Assembly (NCBI GenBank): GCA_030620095.1
Contig: JAUTXW010001345.1
Coordinates: 1,635,001-1,699,000 of the forward strand
DNA length: 64,000 bases
DNA from: Kuschelorhynchus macadamiae
Lineage: Eukaryota; Arthropoda; Insecta; Coleoptera; Curculionidae
Reading direction: 5' to 3'
Shown here in pieces: positions 21,691 to 33,984 of the stretch. The notes below the pieces were generated by a model. The model searched no databases, was not told the origin of the DNA, and saw nothing but the letters and a program-made list of their open reading frames with translations. The position numbers were made by a program, and so were the translations under genes. Position 1 is the stretch's first letter, and every line of letters starts with the position of its first letter.

Positions 21691-23429
21691 CCCCCCCCCC
21701 CAGAAGCAGTTTCTCAGTGCCCAATTGTTTCTTCACCCATACTGCCTCTTAGAAATGTTTTCAGTCTTTTTTAAAACCGAAAAGTACATTTCTACAGAGG
21801 CTACATTAACGTGCAAAGATAATAAAAGTTTCGTATAATTATCTTAAATAGCTAATGCGGAAAGAATTCCTCATTACATGAGGTGCACAGAGGATGAAGT
21901 TGATTTATTTACTGGATAAGGATTCCTCATAATGCAAACCAGTGGCGGAACTATTAGTATTTCCGTGTTTCTGGAAATTCTGTACAGTTACATCTACTGA
22001 GACAAAATGGTGGTTAAAAAATTGCATTAATCAAGTTATAAAATATGTTAATTGGAATATCTACGTTGTTGTGTACCACATAAATATATACAGTTTAAAA
22101 CACCTCAAAAACTAAGTAATTATACTTATTTTCCATTTATGGTATAAAAAGCAATTACCTCGTTAATTTTGCTTTACGTCGCAAGATCGGTTGTAATTCA
22201 GTCGGTGTTTCTTCTCAAAAACTTGTCAGTTATCGAAGGATCGCATTAAAATCGATTAATTTGTCAGAAATTGACTCATTCATTTTAATTAGATTTTGAT
22301 TACCTGACATCGGACAAGAATACTGAAATAGTGAAAAAATTATTTGCTTCATAACTATCGGTCTACCTAGGCCATTTCGCAATTTTATTATCAATCTCCC
22401 TGGACAGTTTAGTTTAAAATCAATTTAAGATTACAATGTACCATACCATCGTAATTAGAAAATTTCCAAGGTAGGTCGATGACTTTCCTAGATATGCTCA
22501 TCAAATACTAATTTAGTATTGACTTTGGAATGAAACCTGCCAAAGCAAGGAAGGGACTTTTTTCCCATTTAAGATCTGTCCATTTTCAGGAGCTCAGCGG
22601 CTAAACTGTACTATTTTCAATATAAACCTATAAAGAACTATTAAACCCACAATAATCCCCAATATAATAGTGGGCTAGTGGTAAATTTCCTCAGCTGTAG
22701 TTTTTTTTTACCGAAAATATGACGCCTCTTGCTATTAAAATTATCGCAGTGCTGACCTTTTTTAAATTAGTAATTTTAAACCAGTCCTAAGATAAATTAT
22801 TGAGGCTGGGGATTATTACAAATAATTTTGCCTACAGATTTTCAATTCTGTCAACACATTATTGAATTTATTGCCATAAAAATATAAATTTTTCAACATT
22901 AATTAAAACATGATGCAACAATTAAATGGGTTATTTAATAAACTAAAGGAAATGCATAAAAATAAGTTTTCATTTTGTCCTTTAAAGTGTATTATAAATT
23001 TCCCACAACATATTACACCTATGAACTTAAGAAATAGAGATAATCATATATATTTAAATAAACTTCTCCAACTTTAAAATGGGCACCCCTTTCCTCGGCC
23101 CGATTTCAAAACTCATTTGCGCAATTTTTATTTGAAAGCCCCAAACGCCTACTTCATATTTTTTGTCAACGAAACTATACGAGATCCAAAGTAATCATTA
23201 TATACAGCGTAAATCATAAGTGCATGTTTGTTATAGTGATTTTAAGATTACGTTAATTTTTATAAGAAATTTAATACGAAATAAGGTATTCTGTATTACT
23301 ATGGAAACTAAGTCATGTTATTATTTTTGATTTGACATTAATAAGCTTAAATGCTGTAATCTAACATAACTGTACATTTTAATTTTATTTCCCTCTTTGA
23401 AATATAGTTTATCAGAGATTAACGAAGAT
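21691..23429. other. No gene seen
   Basis: A C-run (21690-21702) and A+T-rich DNA. A stretch near 22170-22320 has more even composition and might be conserved non-coding sequence. No coding support. Confidence 0.4.
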
Positions 23430-23525
23430 TGAAATTCATAGAGCAGTAGGGCTTATTCAGGCAGGATGAAGTCATCGACTTACAGCAGAAGAATTTGGCA
23501 AATCAAAAAGTGCAATTATTTGATT
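23430..23525 (+). pseudogene. Possible Tc1-like HTH scrap
   Basis: The plus strand reads EIHRAVGLIQAG, a stop codon, then SHRLTAEEFGKSKSAI. This fits the N-terminal helix-turn-helix of Tc1-like transposases (…G.I.AG.S…A..FG.S.S.I). It is followed by A+T-rich DNA. The fragment is short, so the call is tentative. Confidence 0.4.
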
Positions 23526-25979
23526 ATTACGTTAATTTTTACTTGATTATTACGTTCATTTTTACAATAAAATTAAAATTGAACTAGAATCAAAATTTGA
23601 AAAAAATATTCAAGCATTTATTTCCTCAGTAGAAAAGTATTACAAGAGTCATGCAATAATTGAAGAAAAACATAAAGCTATAAGGAAAAATGATAAATAA
23701 AACTTATTTTCAAATCCACAGGACCTTTTAAAATGTAAGTAAAAAACATGCAGTTATGATTTATACTGTGTAATGATTAATTTGAACCTCGTATAGTTCG
23801 GGTGGCACAAAATGTGAAATAGACACTTGGGGATTTCAAATAAAAAAAGGAAATCAAAAATCGATCGAGACCAGACAAAACCCTAATCGGGAGATTTTGA
23901 TTTTGTCTCGTCTCGAAAAATTTCGTTCCGACTTAAAGGGCATTCATCTAATCTGTGTGGTTAAAAGTTAAATAAACATGCTCACTGAAGATGACATTTT
24001 AGAGATTCATTCGTTCGGGATTGCGTATGAGCGAACCGCGCGCGTTGACAACTTGATACATTTATCGCACCTGGCTAAATGTTAGTCCCTTGAAAATTAA
24101 ATCTAACCATTTGTTTGATAATTTACAATACATAATTCATCCCTACATAAAATTTCAGCTTTTTGCGACGAGTTTAAACTCTTCTTGGGCGACCTTTTCT
24201 ATTAAGTGTGGTCTCATCGCACCAAAAGTGGCACTTTTCAGGTATCAGTAAATAAAAGTAAATTCCATTTGATATGTACTAAGTTATACAAGAAAAAAAT
24301 TGAAAATTGTTAATAGATTTCAGAAATAAATTATATACACGGTGTTTCATTTAAACTTTAAAGACAATTGGTTCCCGGCGCGGAAAAAAACGAATCTATA
24401 GATATAAAAACACCAAAATAATAATTTTTCTTTCTGTTAACTAACTTTGTATTCAACATATTATTACCCATACAAAACAATTCCTCCCCGTTTAAAACTT
24501 AACCATCATATTTATTTGATAAATAACTCAAAATTTTCCATCTTGAGAAAAAGTTATTTCTAATTCACTTGATGTAAATTACTACGATAGGATTAGTTAA
24601 TGAAAACAAGTTAGACATAAATATTGGAGAAATTCTAAATTATTTGTTGATATTTTAAATAGATAAGTAACTAAACCTTTAAAAATGGTTTTAAATATTT
24701 TTTTTTCTAAATTTTAGTTACACAATAAATATGCATCTCTGAAGAGAGTTATTGTAATGTTTAAACATAAGACTACAATAGGTGTCTCCCTCGGTCTCTC
24801 CTAAAACAAGATGGGTATTCAATTCAGTATAAAACTTTCTGCTTCAAGAAAAGAAAATTATAAACAAATAATTCTAAGATTTATCAAGGAAACTTTAGAT
24901 TATTTAGTGTATAGACATAGAATAACAAAAAGTCTTTGAAAAGTTATTAATATTTGATTGAGTATTATTTGACATTAAATTTCACCAATTTGAAATTATC
25001 ATAGAAATTTAAAGATAATTAAAAATTGAGTAATATTAAAAACCCTACATACAGATAAATGAATAAGTTAAAAATTATATGTCAATCATTTATAGTGCTC
25101 CTGTTAGTGTTTTTGTTATTATGTAATATTTTTAAAGATAAAGAAAAACAAGAGTTTTAAGTTTTTATCTGAGACGCTAGGACTTTTAAAGAAAATAAAG
25201 AAAGTGCAATTGAAAAGTAAAAATATGACTAACAACTGTGTTATTTTAAATGCAGTACCAAATAGATCTCTTCTTGCTGATTATAAATATACCAAGTTTG
25301 ATACTTTTATCTTTGTTAGAAATCTAACACACAAATTTGAAGCTAATAAGAATACGCTGCCTTTTTTTGTCAATTTTCTCGCTTATGCTCAAAAATGTCG
25401 GTATATTTATGAACAGCAAGAAAATACCCAATAATGATACCAAAATATACAGGAATCTCCAGTTCAATAGTCATTCGTTTATTTTTAGCAAATCCTGGCG
25501 AATCATCATACAAATTTTAGCGGATAATTTTTCGTAAGAAATTATTATCACGATAGTCCGGTGCCGCGGCGTCCTCGATTCAGCTGAATTTGCATAAAGT
25601 AATTTAAGGAAGGTAAAATATAAACGATGTCAACCGTCCAATTTAATTTTGAGATGCAATACTATGGCGTAAAAATGTGCAGGGTTATCAGGAAAACGGG
25701 ATAAGCGAATAAGGTTTTCGCTGACTCTTCCAACCGGTCTTCGTGTATTCATATTTTTTATAGCCTCGTTATCGGTTAGCTTTGCACGGTTATGCCAAAG
25801 CGGTCACATTAAAATATCAAAATAATCTTTATGGTTAAAAACAAATTGAACGTATCTACATTTTTTATTCCAACATTTTTTGCCTAAGTAGTATCTTATT
25901 CAATAATATGTTGTTATGTCATTGATGGTTATTCTCAGTGGTAAAAGTTGACTAAAAAATAAAAAATGATACGACCATT
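23526..25979. other. No gene seen
   Basis: A+T-rich sequence. TTTTGTCTCGTCTCG at 23901-23915 recurs in similar form at 30597-30712. A more even patch near 25550-25800 may be conserved non-coding DNA. Short open frames at 25204-25537 have no recognisable domain. Confidence 0.4.
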
Positions 25980-26364
25980 TTAACCTTTAACTGGTGAGGT
26001 GAAAAATTCTGACACAACCGGTGACCCTGGGTCACATTGACCCGCTACAGGTTTCTTATCGGTAGCGAACACAATTCTATTTTTTTTAAATTTTTTTATT
26101 GTTATATATTTAAGTACTAATCAAACATACATATTTCAGCTTATCTGTAATCAAACACATAAACACTAATTAGTGTTTTGTATTAAAACGTAAACAAAAG
26201 ACAAACATTCTTATTATGTACTAAATTATAGACAAAAAAAACATATTTCGAAAAAATACGTGGGTATTATGAAAAATAATACATCGTGTTTTAGTATAAA
26301 AAATAGAAAAATATTTTGACTTAAATAATAATAAGAACTACAACCTATCTCTAGATGCATTTTT

Positions 26365-28218
26365 TTACAAGTTCGCTTTGCAGTTTTGGCACATTTGTAC
26401 CATACAACTGGCACAAACTGGTTTATGGCAAGACCCACAATTTGTACTTGTTTTTTTATCCTTTTTAGAAGGACAAAAAGCACAACGTTTCCTTTTACTG
26501 GCACTTACTCGCTCCTTTGGGCCTTCTTGTTCACCAGGACTAGGAATGGGCTTTTGCAGAACTTTTGAAATAACTAATCGTAATTCCCGAGGCAAAAAAT
26601 TATTTACCAATCTTTGGTTCAGACGCGCACTGCACAATCCTCTGGCAAGTTGCTTTACAAAGTCAAATCTAGAAACAGATGCATTCTTTGAAAATGATTG
26701 AAACACTATGTATGAATTGACAGAAGCTATGTCCAGTACGGCATAAAAAATTGCCATTGGACAACGCCTAGTTCGTCGACTGGTATTATAATTAGCACAT
26801 TTTTTGTCTAATTCATCTATCCCACCTTTGGTACAATTATAAAAATCAATAATTTCTGGTTTCCCTGTTTCTTTGGAGGTTGATTCTGAATGATGCATAC
26901 TAGATACCAATAACACTGCTCTGTTCTTCTTTGGTACGAAGGACACAAGAGAGATTTCTTTTGTAAATCCATAAACAGAGGACCCAGCTTCCCTTGATTT
27001 ATTAGGCAAAAATGACGGGGATTTCTCTCTTGTTTTTCCTTATAGTTCCAACGTATGTCAAACCTCTTTTTCGAAGCTCTTGGACAAGCTCTATGGAAGT
27101 AAACCAATTATCCGCCGTGATATTCCTATTTGTATTCTCTATTGGTTTGCACAATCGCAAAACCGATTGAGCTGGAATAGAAAATCGACGAAGTTCTTCT
27201 ACAGACAACGTTTTTCCATCACTTCCTTTTCCAGTGTAAACGTAACCATTGCAAAAATAATTTGTTCGTGCATCTGTCAAGGCCTGTATCTTTAAACCCT
27301 ATTTTCGAGGTTTACTTTTCATATACATTCTAAATTTACAGTGCCCACGGAATCCAACCAACATCTCGTCAATGCATACGTACTCACCAACAGTATAGTT
27401 TTTTTGACAATTCTCGGTAAATTGATTGAAAATTGATGATATCGGAGCTAAAGGATCTTCTTGCTTTCTCTCATTTCTAGTAGTCACATCATCGAACCTC
27501 AAGACTGTAAGAATAACCAACATTCTTTTTAGTGACATTGTGGCTCTAAAATTATCCCTTCCATATCCATCAGTTGCAAAAAGGGAACTTAGGTCTTCGT
27601 GATTTGATTTAAAAATTGAGGACGCGTACAAGAGTCCAAAGAAGGCTTCTAATTCGGTAATAATCAAGTCCTGAAGTTCAGGCCTAGTTTGGTCCCCATA
27701 ACGAGACCTAACGGTAGATAACTTATTATTGGTATGAGTTAATATCTCCTGCAACATCTCTTCAGTTATAAATAGCTTCCATATTTCATGCGGTAACATA
27801 TTTTGGCATTTTACTCGTAAGTCTCCTTTTAAACCGGGAAGATGAGATATTATATTATGATGAGGTGTACGCCTAACAACTGGTGCATCTTTGGCCCATT
27901 TAAAACGGTTCTTTCCGTAGTAGGCTCTAGCATGAGTACCTAAAAAGATAAAAAAAAATGAATACATTTGTTTTTTTTTTGCAACAAAAGAAATCACCTA
28001 CCTGAATCTTCGTTTTCACTTTCCTCGTTTTCATTTTCCTGTTCCCCCGTGATGGAATCGGATTCAGATATCTCAATTTCAGAGTCTGTATTGTGATCAC
28101 TTTCGACCAAATCGTTTTCGGCATCACTAAAATCACTCTCTATTTCTTGATTCCAAGTTTCTAAAGTCTTCTCAAAATCTGGATCACTAAATTTGACTGT
28201 TTTACGACTAGAAGCCAT
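26365..28218 (-). pseudogene. piggyBac transposase pseudogene (DDE_Tnp_1_7)
   Basis: The start is the ATG at 28218 (MASSRKTVKF). Exon 1 (28218-28002) is acidic and Ser/Glu/Asp-rich. Exon 2 begins at 27939 with THARAYYGKNRFKW. The DDD core is present: CIDEMLVGFRGHCKF (first Asp), ITADNWFTSIELVQEL (second) and GGIDELDKKCANY (third). The C-terminus is a cysteine-rich domain (CAFCPSKK…CGSCHKPVCASCMVQMCQNC), the typical piggyBac zinc-binding tail. Two lesions kill it: a TAG at about 27300 where the family has Tyr (KPRK-stop-GLKI), and a one-base loss in a C run near 27013 that shifts the frame before FLPNKSREAGSS. Everything else is open, so inactivation is recent. Confidence 0.93.
27940..28001 (-). 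other. 62-nt GT-AG intron in the piggyBac transposase
   Basis: Minus strand: donor TTCAG|GTAGGT at 28002/28001 and acceptor ATCTTTTTAG|GTACT at 27940/27939, with a T-rich tract before the acceptor. Removing 62 nt keeps the frame between the acidic N-terminus and the conserved HARAYYG stretch. Confidence 0.82.
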
Positions 28219-28236
28219 TTCTGGAATATTCAACGT

Positions 28237-28265
28237 AACTGGTGACCCTGGGTCAGAATGACCCG
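28237..28265 (+). repeat. Internal copy of the piggyBac subterminal motif
   Basis: AACTGGTGACCCTGGGTCAG, with its following ATGACCCG, repeats the right-end sequence almost exactly (28417-28446, opposite orientation) and resembles 26018-26045. It lies 19-47 nt upstream of the transposase ATG, where bound transposase might affect its own promoter. The regulatory role is inference. Confidence 0.7.
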
Positions 28266-28454
28266 AACGCTAATTTATCGTAAGTTATAAAACACACAAA
28301 ACGCGCACTCTGCTGACTATACCGTCTAACGGTCGAAGGTGTACTGGCTAATATACGTAGGGTATTAGAATTCTAATACGTGCGGCTGCGGTGGGAGGGG
28401 TGGAAATAAATATTGGCGGGTCATTCTGACCCAGGGTCACCAGTTAAAGGTTAA

Positions 28455-28949
28455 AAATGTATATATAGGGGATTTCGAAGTCTCTGATAACGAATCTGAC
28501 AATAGACTTTAGAATTTCAAAATGGATATAAAATGGCCGCTATTTTTGCCAACCAATTTAGAGTTGCTGATAACGAATTTGGTATCAGATTTTGAAAACT
28601 CATATTGGCGGCCCCAAAATGGCCGATTTTCTTGTTGAAAATATGTAAAAGTTATAAAAAATAAATAATAGTTCAGACATTTCAGGACAATAATAGTGAG
28701 TTTATTTGTAATACTAGAACTAGTAAACTACTATTCTTGATTCTGGATGAAAACGTACTGGGTGTGCAAAAAACCCTACCATAAGGGGTAATGTTCAGGC
28801 ATTAAGTTCTAACACACCAAATTTGGAGCCAATAGCTTGTTATGGATATGTTTTTGGCATTTTCCTCGCTTGTTTTCCAATATAAAGCTATCAAACCTAA
28901 TAAATTTAGGATTAGTAGGAAAATACCCACTTAATAAAACAACAACATA
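28455..28949. other. Degenerate repeats, no gene
   Basis: Two related units begin at about 28485 and 28565, sharing GATAACGAAT…TTT…AAAATGGCCG. The rest shows nothing. A lone transposon-type end, CAGGGTGTTCCAC preceded by TA, lies at 28950 and has no partner in the window. Confidence 0.4.
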
Positions 28950-28984
28950 CAGGGTGTTCCACTAAAAAAGTCCTGCCCATTTTT

Positions 28985-30205
28985 ACTTTCTCGTAAAAGG
29001 GAAGTATTGTGATCGACAAAAAATTACCCTCCGTAAAAAACAACAATAAAACAGTAAAAATCCAATTTTTTTGAAACAAAATGAAGACCTAGACAAATGT
29101 TAAAAAAATATTACTAAAAAACTGCTTATCCAATTTACCTCAAATTTTGCATAAAAATCAAGTAGTAGGTAGTAAGTAACTAGTAAAATTTTTGTGCGAA
29201 TCCAAGATGGCGGCATAATAAAATATTTAAAAATTTAGTCTGAAACACTACTTAATGGATTGACTGTAAATTTTGTATAAGAATTAACTGTGGTATAGAG
29301 ATGAATTAATAAAATTGTGGTACGAATTCAAGATGGCCGCCAAATGAAATGTTTGTAGTTATGAAAAAAATCCAGATTTTACATATCTTTACGTTTTAGC
29401 GTCCCCAGAAGCCAAAAAATATGTTTACTCAATTCCTTTGGTCCGTCTGTCAGTTCGCGGCTAAAAACTACTTACCCGATTAACTTCAGATTATGGGTTA
29501 TGTGGGGATGACCTGGTAATAATTTGTTAAAAATTCATTATGTCGGAACAAAATGGCAGCCTAGTGAAACGTTAAAAAAACAAATTATCCAATTAACATC
29601 AAATTTTGCACAAAAATAAACATAGTTACATAGGAATCAACCTGTAATATTTTGGTACGAATCCAAGACAGCAAAACAAAATGGCGGCCTAATAAATTAT
29701 TTAAAAAATCAGCCTGAAAATCTACTTATTAGATTAATTTCAAACTTTAGGCATCTATTAAGTGTGATATAGGGATAAACGAATAAAATTGTGGTACAAA
29801 TTCAGGACAGTAAAACAAAATGGCGGGCAAATAAAATGTCTAAAAAATCTATGCAAAAAAAATTTCTTAGTTGACTTCAATATCCTGCAACAAAATTGAA
29901 CGTGATACAGTGATTAACTAGTACAAATTCAAAATGGCGGTCTTAAAAAATCAGTGTAAAAACTACTTATTCAGTTTATTTTAAATTATACTCAAAAAAT
30001 AAGGCTGGCATAGGTAGGAACTGGTAAGATATTGCTACGATTCCGATATGGTGGAACAAAATGTCACCCAATAAAAATCTTTGAAAAAACAGTGTACTAA
30101 ATGACTATGCGCATGTACGGCATTAAATTGGGTTACACTTTACTATTTCTAATCAAAGGAAAGATTCATAACGAAGGAAGTTCCCGGTAACGGAGTTTTT
30201 ACCGA
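28985..30205 (+). repeat. Unclassified repeat with internal tandem units, copy 1
   Basis: It begins near CTCGTAAAAGGGAAGT (28990) and ends near ATAACGAAGGAAGTTCC (30170-30193). Between lie about seven diverged units of roughly 140 bp, each with a core like CGAATCCAAGATGGCGGC or AACAAAATGGCGGC. A GTCCGTCTGTCAG block lies at 29442. The same modules occur in reverse orientation at 53720-54345 and 63705-64000. No coding capacity. It may be a non-autonomous DNA element with a minisatellite core. Confidence 0.7.
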
Positions 30206-33200
30206 TTTTTTTACTTTCCTATAGTCATTTGTTTATTTTTAAAACAAATCCTGGCGGCTTAGATAAAACTATAAAAATTGGGTTTTTAACATTATTTTCT
30301 ATCTTTTAAAATAAAGCTTCTAGACCCCGTACTAAACTTAAAACAAATTCTGTACATCGGGTATTTAAAAAAATATTGGTATTATGTTTATTATTAAAAC
30401 TAATAATCATTTCGAGGCGCAAGACCAATATTTAAATTTAAAATCATCAAAAAAAAATATAAGAAAAATATGTCATTTTCTAAAAAACAATGATGTATGA
30501 GAAACAATTTAACTCAATTTTTGTAATACAACGTTTTATTAAAGCAAGTCTAAACAAATTTATTGATCCAATATTATCCTTTGCCAGAAATGGCAGTGAG
30601 ACGAGACAAAATTTATACTCTTGTATCGTCTCGGCACCATTCAATTTCGTCTCGCCTCAACATCTGAACTCTCGTCTTCTCGAGACGAGAGTAAAACTTT
30701 TTTTGTCTCGTTTCACGTTACCATTAGTCCTATAAGGGATTCTGTTGCCTGATGCCGACATCTTTACGGTCGTCCAACCAAAAAAAGACCGTTTTTCGAC
30801 TTTCATCAATCGAGCCTTTACATTTTATCTAAATTATTAACCAAAAAATGCTACGAAGAGACGTTTGCCAATATCACAATAATTCTGTGACCATTTTGAT
30901 GCCCGTTCATTATATTCAAGTTCGAAAATCCGTATCAGGAGCCGCAAATTCGAGTTAACCGGCGCGGCCATAAAAGCGAATAGTAAAGGACAAGATCGCG
31001 GCATAAGAAGACAGTTCAAAAAACTCATTAAAAGATGGATTTGGTCGTTGCAGCATCCGAGTCGCGGATATTAAATATGCAATGCCTTTCGTGTTTTTAA
31101 TTTACGTTTCGGATCCCAAGACGATCCCCATTCCCCGTTGTGTCGCTACAAATTAAACTTGGAGTAGCGCAAGGATGTGCGAAATTTTATCTGAAAGGAT
31201 GTTTAATGCCTCGTCTCGGCGAATATCTATTGTTAACGGAGCTATTAACCTTTTAGTTACAGTTAGATAGTCAACAACTGGAATCTTTTAAAGAATTTTA
31301 GCCTGATGCAAAACATGACGAGCGTTTTTGTAATAATTAGCAAAGCTGTCCATAATTTCAAAAGAATTTTCTTCGAATTTGTTTGTTTGTTTTTAATCTC
31401 TAGAAGGACCACGAATATACAGCTTTTCCGTCACTCTGAGTAAAACTTTTACTGGTGGGATCTTTAGTTTTACTTCTAGGATATATTGCCAATTTGTAAT
31501 TTTTAAAGAATATATCAGTGCATTCGATTCGGCACCATTCAACACAAGAGACGTTCAAACATAAAATACAAGCAGTATTTGACGTAACATGCACCACGAA
31601 GCCCGTAAACGTTGAAAGCTAGACTGGCAAGTTTACTCAAACTCGTTACTATAAACATTGAAAATAAAGAAACGTCGTAAAATTGACAGAGTACAGAAGC
31701 TTTTAACACCTCCTAAAAAAGTCGTAAACGCCTTTTAGCCTCCACCAGCGCAGCCGATAATAAGTAAGTATAAATCGTGGAATTGCTGCTGAAAAGATGC
31801 GTCCGATAAACATTACTATTTGTTCGGCTTGTGGATAAAAGGACAGAGACGGAGTTTCGTCCTGACAGTGGCGTAGAAGTCATGGTCCTAAGGAAAAAAA
31901 GGGACCGCACAACAAGTATATTCCCCAGTCCCTCAGTCAAAAATTGTTTGTACTCTTAATATGTAAAAGAAAATTAACTAGCATTAAAAAAATAATTTAT
32001 AAAAAAATAATATATAATTGTATAGTAAATAAATTAATTTATCACTTCGTTTCGCTAGCGCGGAACCAGAATATGAATTTGGAGGGCGGCATAGGGTCAA
32101 GAAAATTTTTGGGGAAGGAAAAGTATTTATCAGTTTGGAAAGTCTTGGGCAGAGGGAGTAGTTCTCGAGTATTCACTGTTACAGAAACAGTTTTAATGAA
32201 CTACGCATTTTAATGCACTGCCTGATTTACTATCAAGTTTCAAAGCTAGACTTAAGAATTTTTACATAATTTAAGTACGTAAGCATATCTACAAAATGTA
32301 CTATTTATAAATTACATTGAGCTAAAATAATTTTTATTTATTTATTTTTGTATTTAGAATTTCGTTCTGGTAGGGGAGGTCCGAAGACCATAAGGTTGCA
32401 GTCCAGTTACGTACCCAAGGGGAGAGGGGTTTGGTGGTTAGAACCCCCCGAAAACGGATTGTACATTTCGAAAAAGTAGAAAAAATATTTTAATTTCCCC
32501 GGAGGTTAATATATTTCGTTCTGCATTTCGGTATATCCAAAATTTTGTTTTTATTTTCCGCTAAAAATTTATACCATCAGAAAAATATGTACAATATGCA
32601 TTATACAGGATGTTCTATTTTTAAAAAATTGAGTTGTGATATATTATTTCTGAGATATCCAACATAAATACAAATATCTTTCCAAAATTAAAGTTTACTT
32701 TTGAATTTGAGGATTTTTTGAAGTCTGAAGTTTTAGAAGTTTTATTGGATATAAACAAGATATTAAAAAAACTGCACACTAAATGGAGAATCTGTACACA
32801 ATATCATAATATATATGTAGAAAAAAAGAAATTAATAACAGGTAATGAATCTTGTTTTGATCACCCAAAACCCGAATTCCAAACTAACTGACGCCAGTGT
32901 ACAGTTAGTAAGTTTTTCACAAAATCTGACAGAAGTGAGGCAGTGCCAGTACAAACATACAAACCAATCAAATGAAAGGATATCGCCGAGCCCGAATGCT
33001 TTTATTTTCTTTTTGTGTTATGCTCGTGAGTCTGAGATTATATAAATTTAAAGATTAAAGTAATACTAAGCAAGGGTGCACCGAGGAGGGGTCTATGTGA
33101 CAACAGCCTCCCCTCAGATCCTATACTCGATTTTTTTTTTTTAAGTGAAATAAATGAGCCACATAAACGCTGGATTTTAGTGAAGTGGTGAATGCCCAGT

Positions 33201-33984
33201 CAAAATTTTACGCCTGTGACGCTTTCCCGCTTTTCCTAACGTATAATCTGGGTTCAAGCCCCCACAAATAAAATCCAAGTCTAAGCACTATATTCCTGTT
33301 AACTTTTTTTTTCTTCTCCTTGGGGGAAGGGAATTTAATTTCACCACCTCCCCTCCCCCCCTAGCCACTAAACATTGCAGATGTCCGGGTATGCCACAGA
33401 TAAAAAACAAAGAGCGCTTAATCTTGTTTAGAACGTCTATAAAATAAAGAATTGGCTATAGTATACCGATACATTTACCTTTAATGGATAGATACGTTTT
33501 GTCTATTACAGTGCATATTCCCTTCAGCCGAACCAAAGAGAGCGATACCATATATCAGTTTCTTCCTTCTGCTTATTCTAATTTTGAGTAATATTTAATT
33601 ATTCTTGATAAGCTCCGATCTACAAAGTCTTTCTATTGCCAGCGTTTTCCAGCCTCTTTGTATTCGCGACCCAACCAGTATTATCGGATTTAATCGCAGC
33701 ACCCTTCGATTTTTTCGAGCTGAATTCTTCAAATCTGTGCTGCGTGTATACTGTATAAAATTACCTTATATGAATAACAATATTTTGCAAACATCGCCTA
33801 CCTCGCCGATTTGTTTTAGAGGTTTATTAGAAATGCACCTGCAGGTACAAAAAGTTTTAAACTGAAATCTTGCATTTAGTTTGAGAATTTCAAATACAAG
33901 TCGTAGCAACAAATAATTTTTGACCGTAGAACGAACGCTTCAAGTGCGTACAAAACCACTGTTCCGAAGGTTAAAGAAAATATG
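30206..33984. other. No gene seen over 3.8 kb
   Basis: Short open frames on both strands have no recognisable domain. A cluster of GAGACGAGA/TCTCGTCTC motifs lies at 30597-30712. Balanced-composition patches near 30880-31130 may be conserved non-coding DNA. Two purine/pyrimidine-asymmetric fragments (32370-32460, 33310-33370) look like ends of DNA elements but could not be paired. Confidence 0.4.

Larger units (their letters stand above)
25984..28450 (-). mobile_element. piggyBac-family transposon, recently inactivated
   Basis: Termini CCTTTAACTGGTGA at 25984 and its complement ending at 28450 are flanked by the TTAA target duplication (25980-25983, 28451-28454) diagnostic of piggyBac. Behind each end lies a subterminal GGTGACCCTGGGTCA motif, and a third copy lies at 28237-28265. 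The single minus-strand transposase has an intron and two lesions. Length (2467 bp) is usual for a full-length element. Confidence 0.95.

Noticed and set aside
25204..25537. Two overlapping plus-strand ORFs of 76 and 66 codons
   Set aside because: Different frames of the same A+T-rich DNA, no motif, no start or splice context worth reporting as a gene.
26378..26701. 107-codon plus-strand ORF (and similar at 27080-27295)
   Set aside because: Antisense shadows of the piggyBac transposase.
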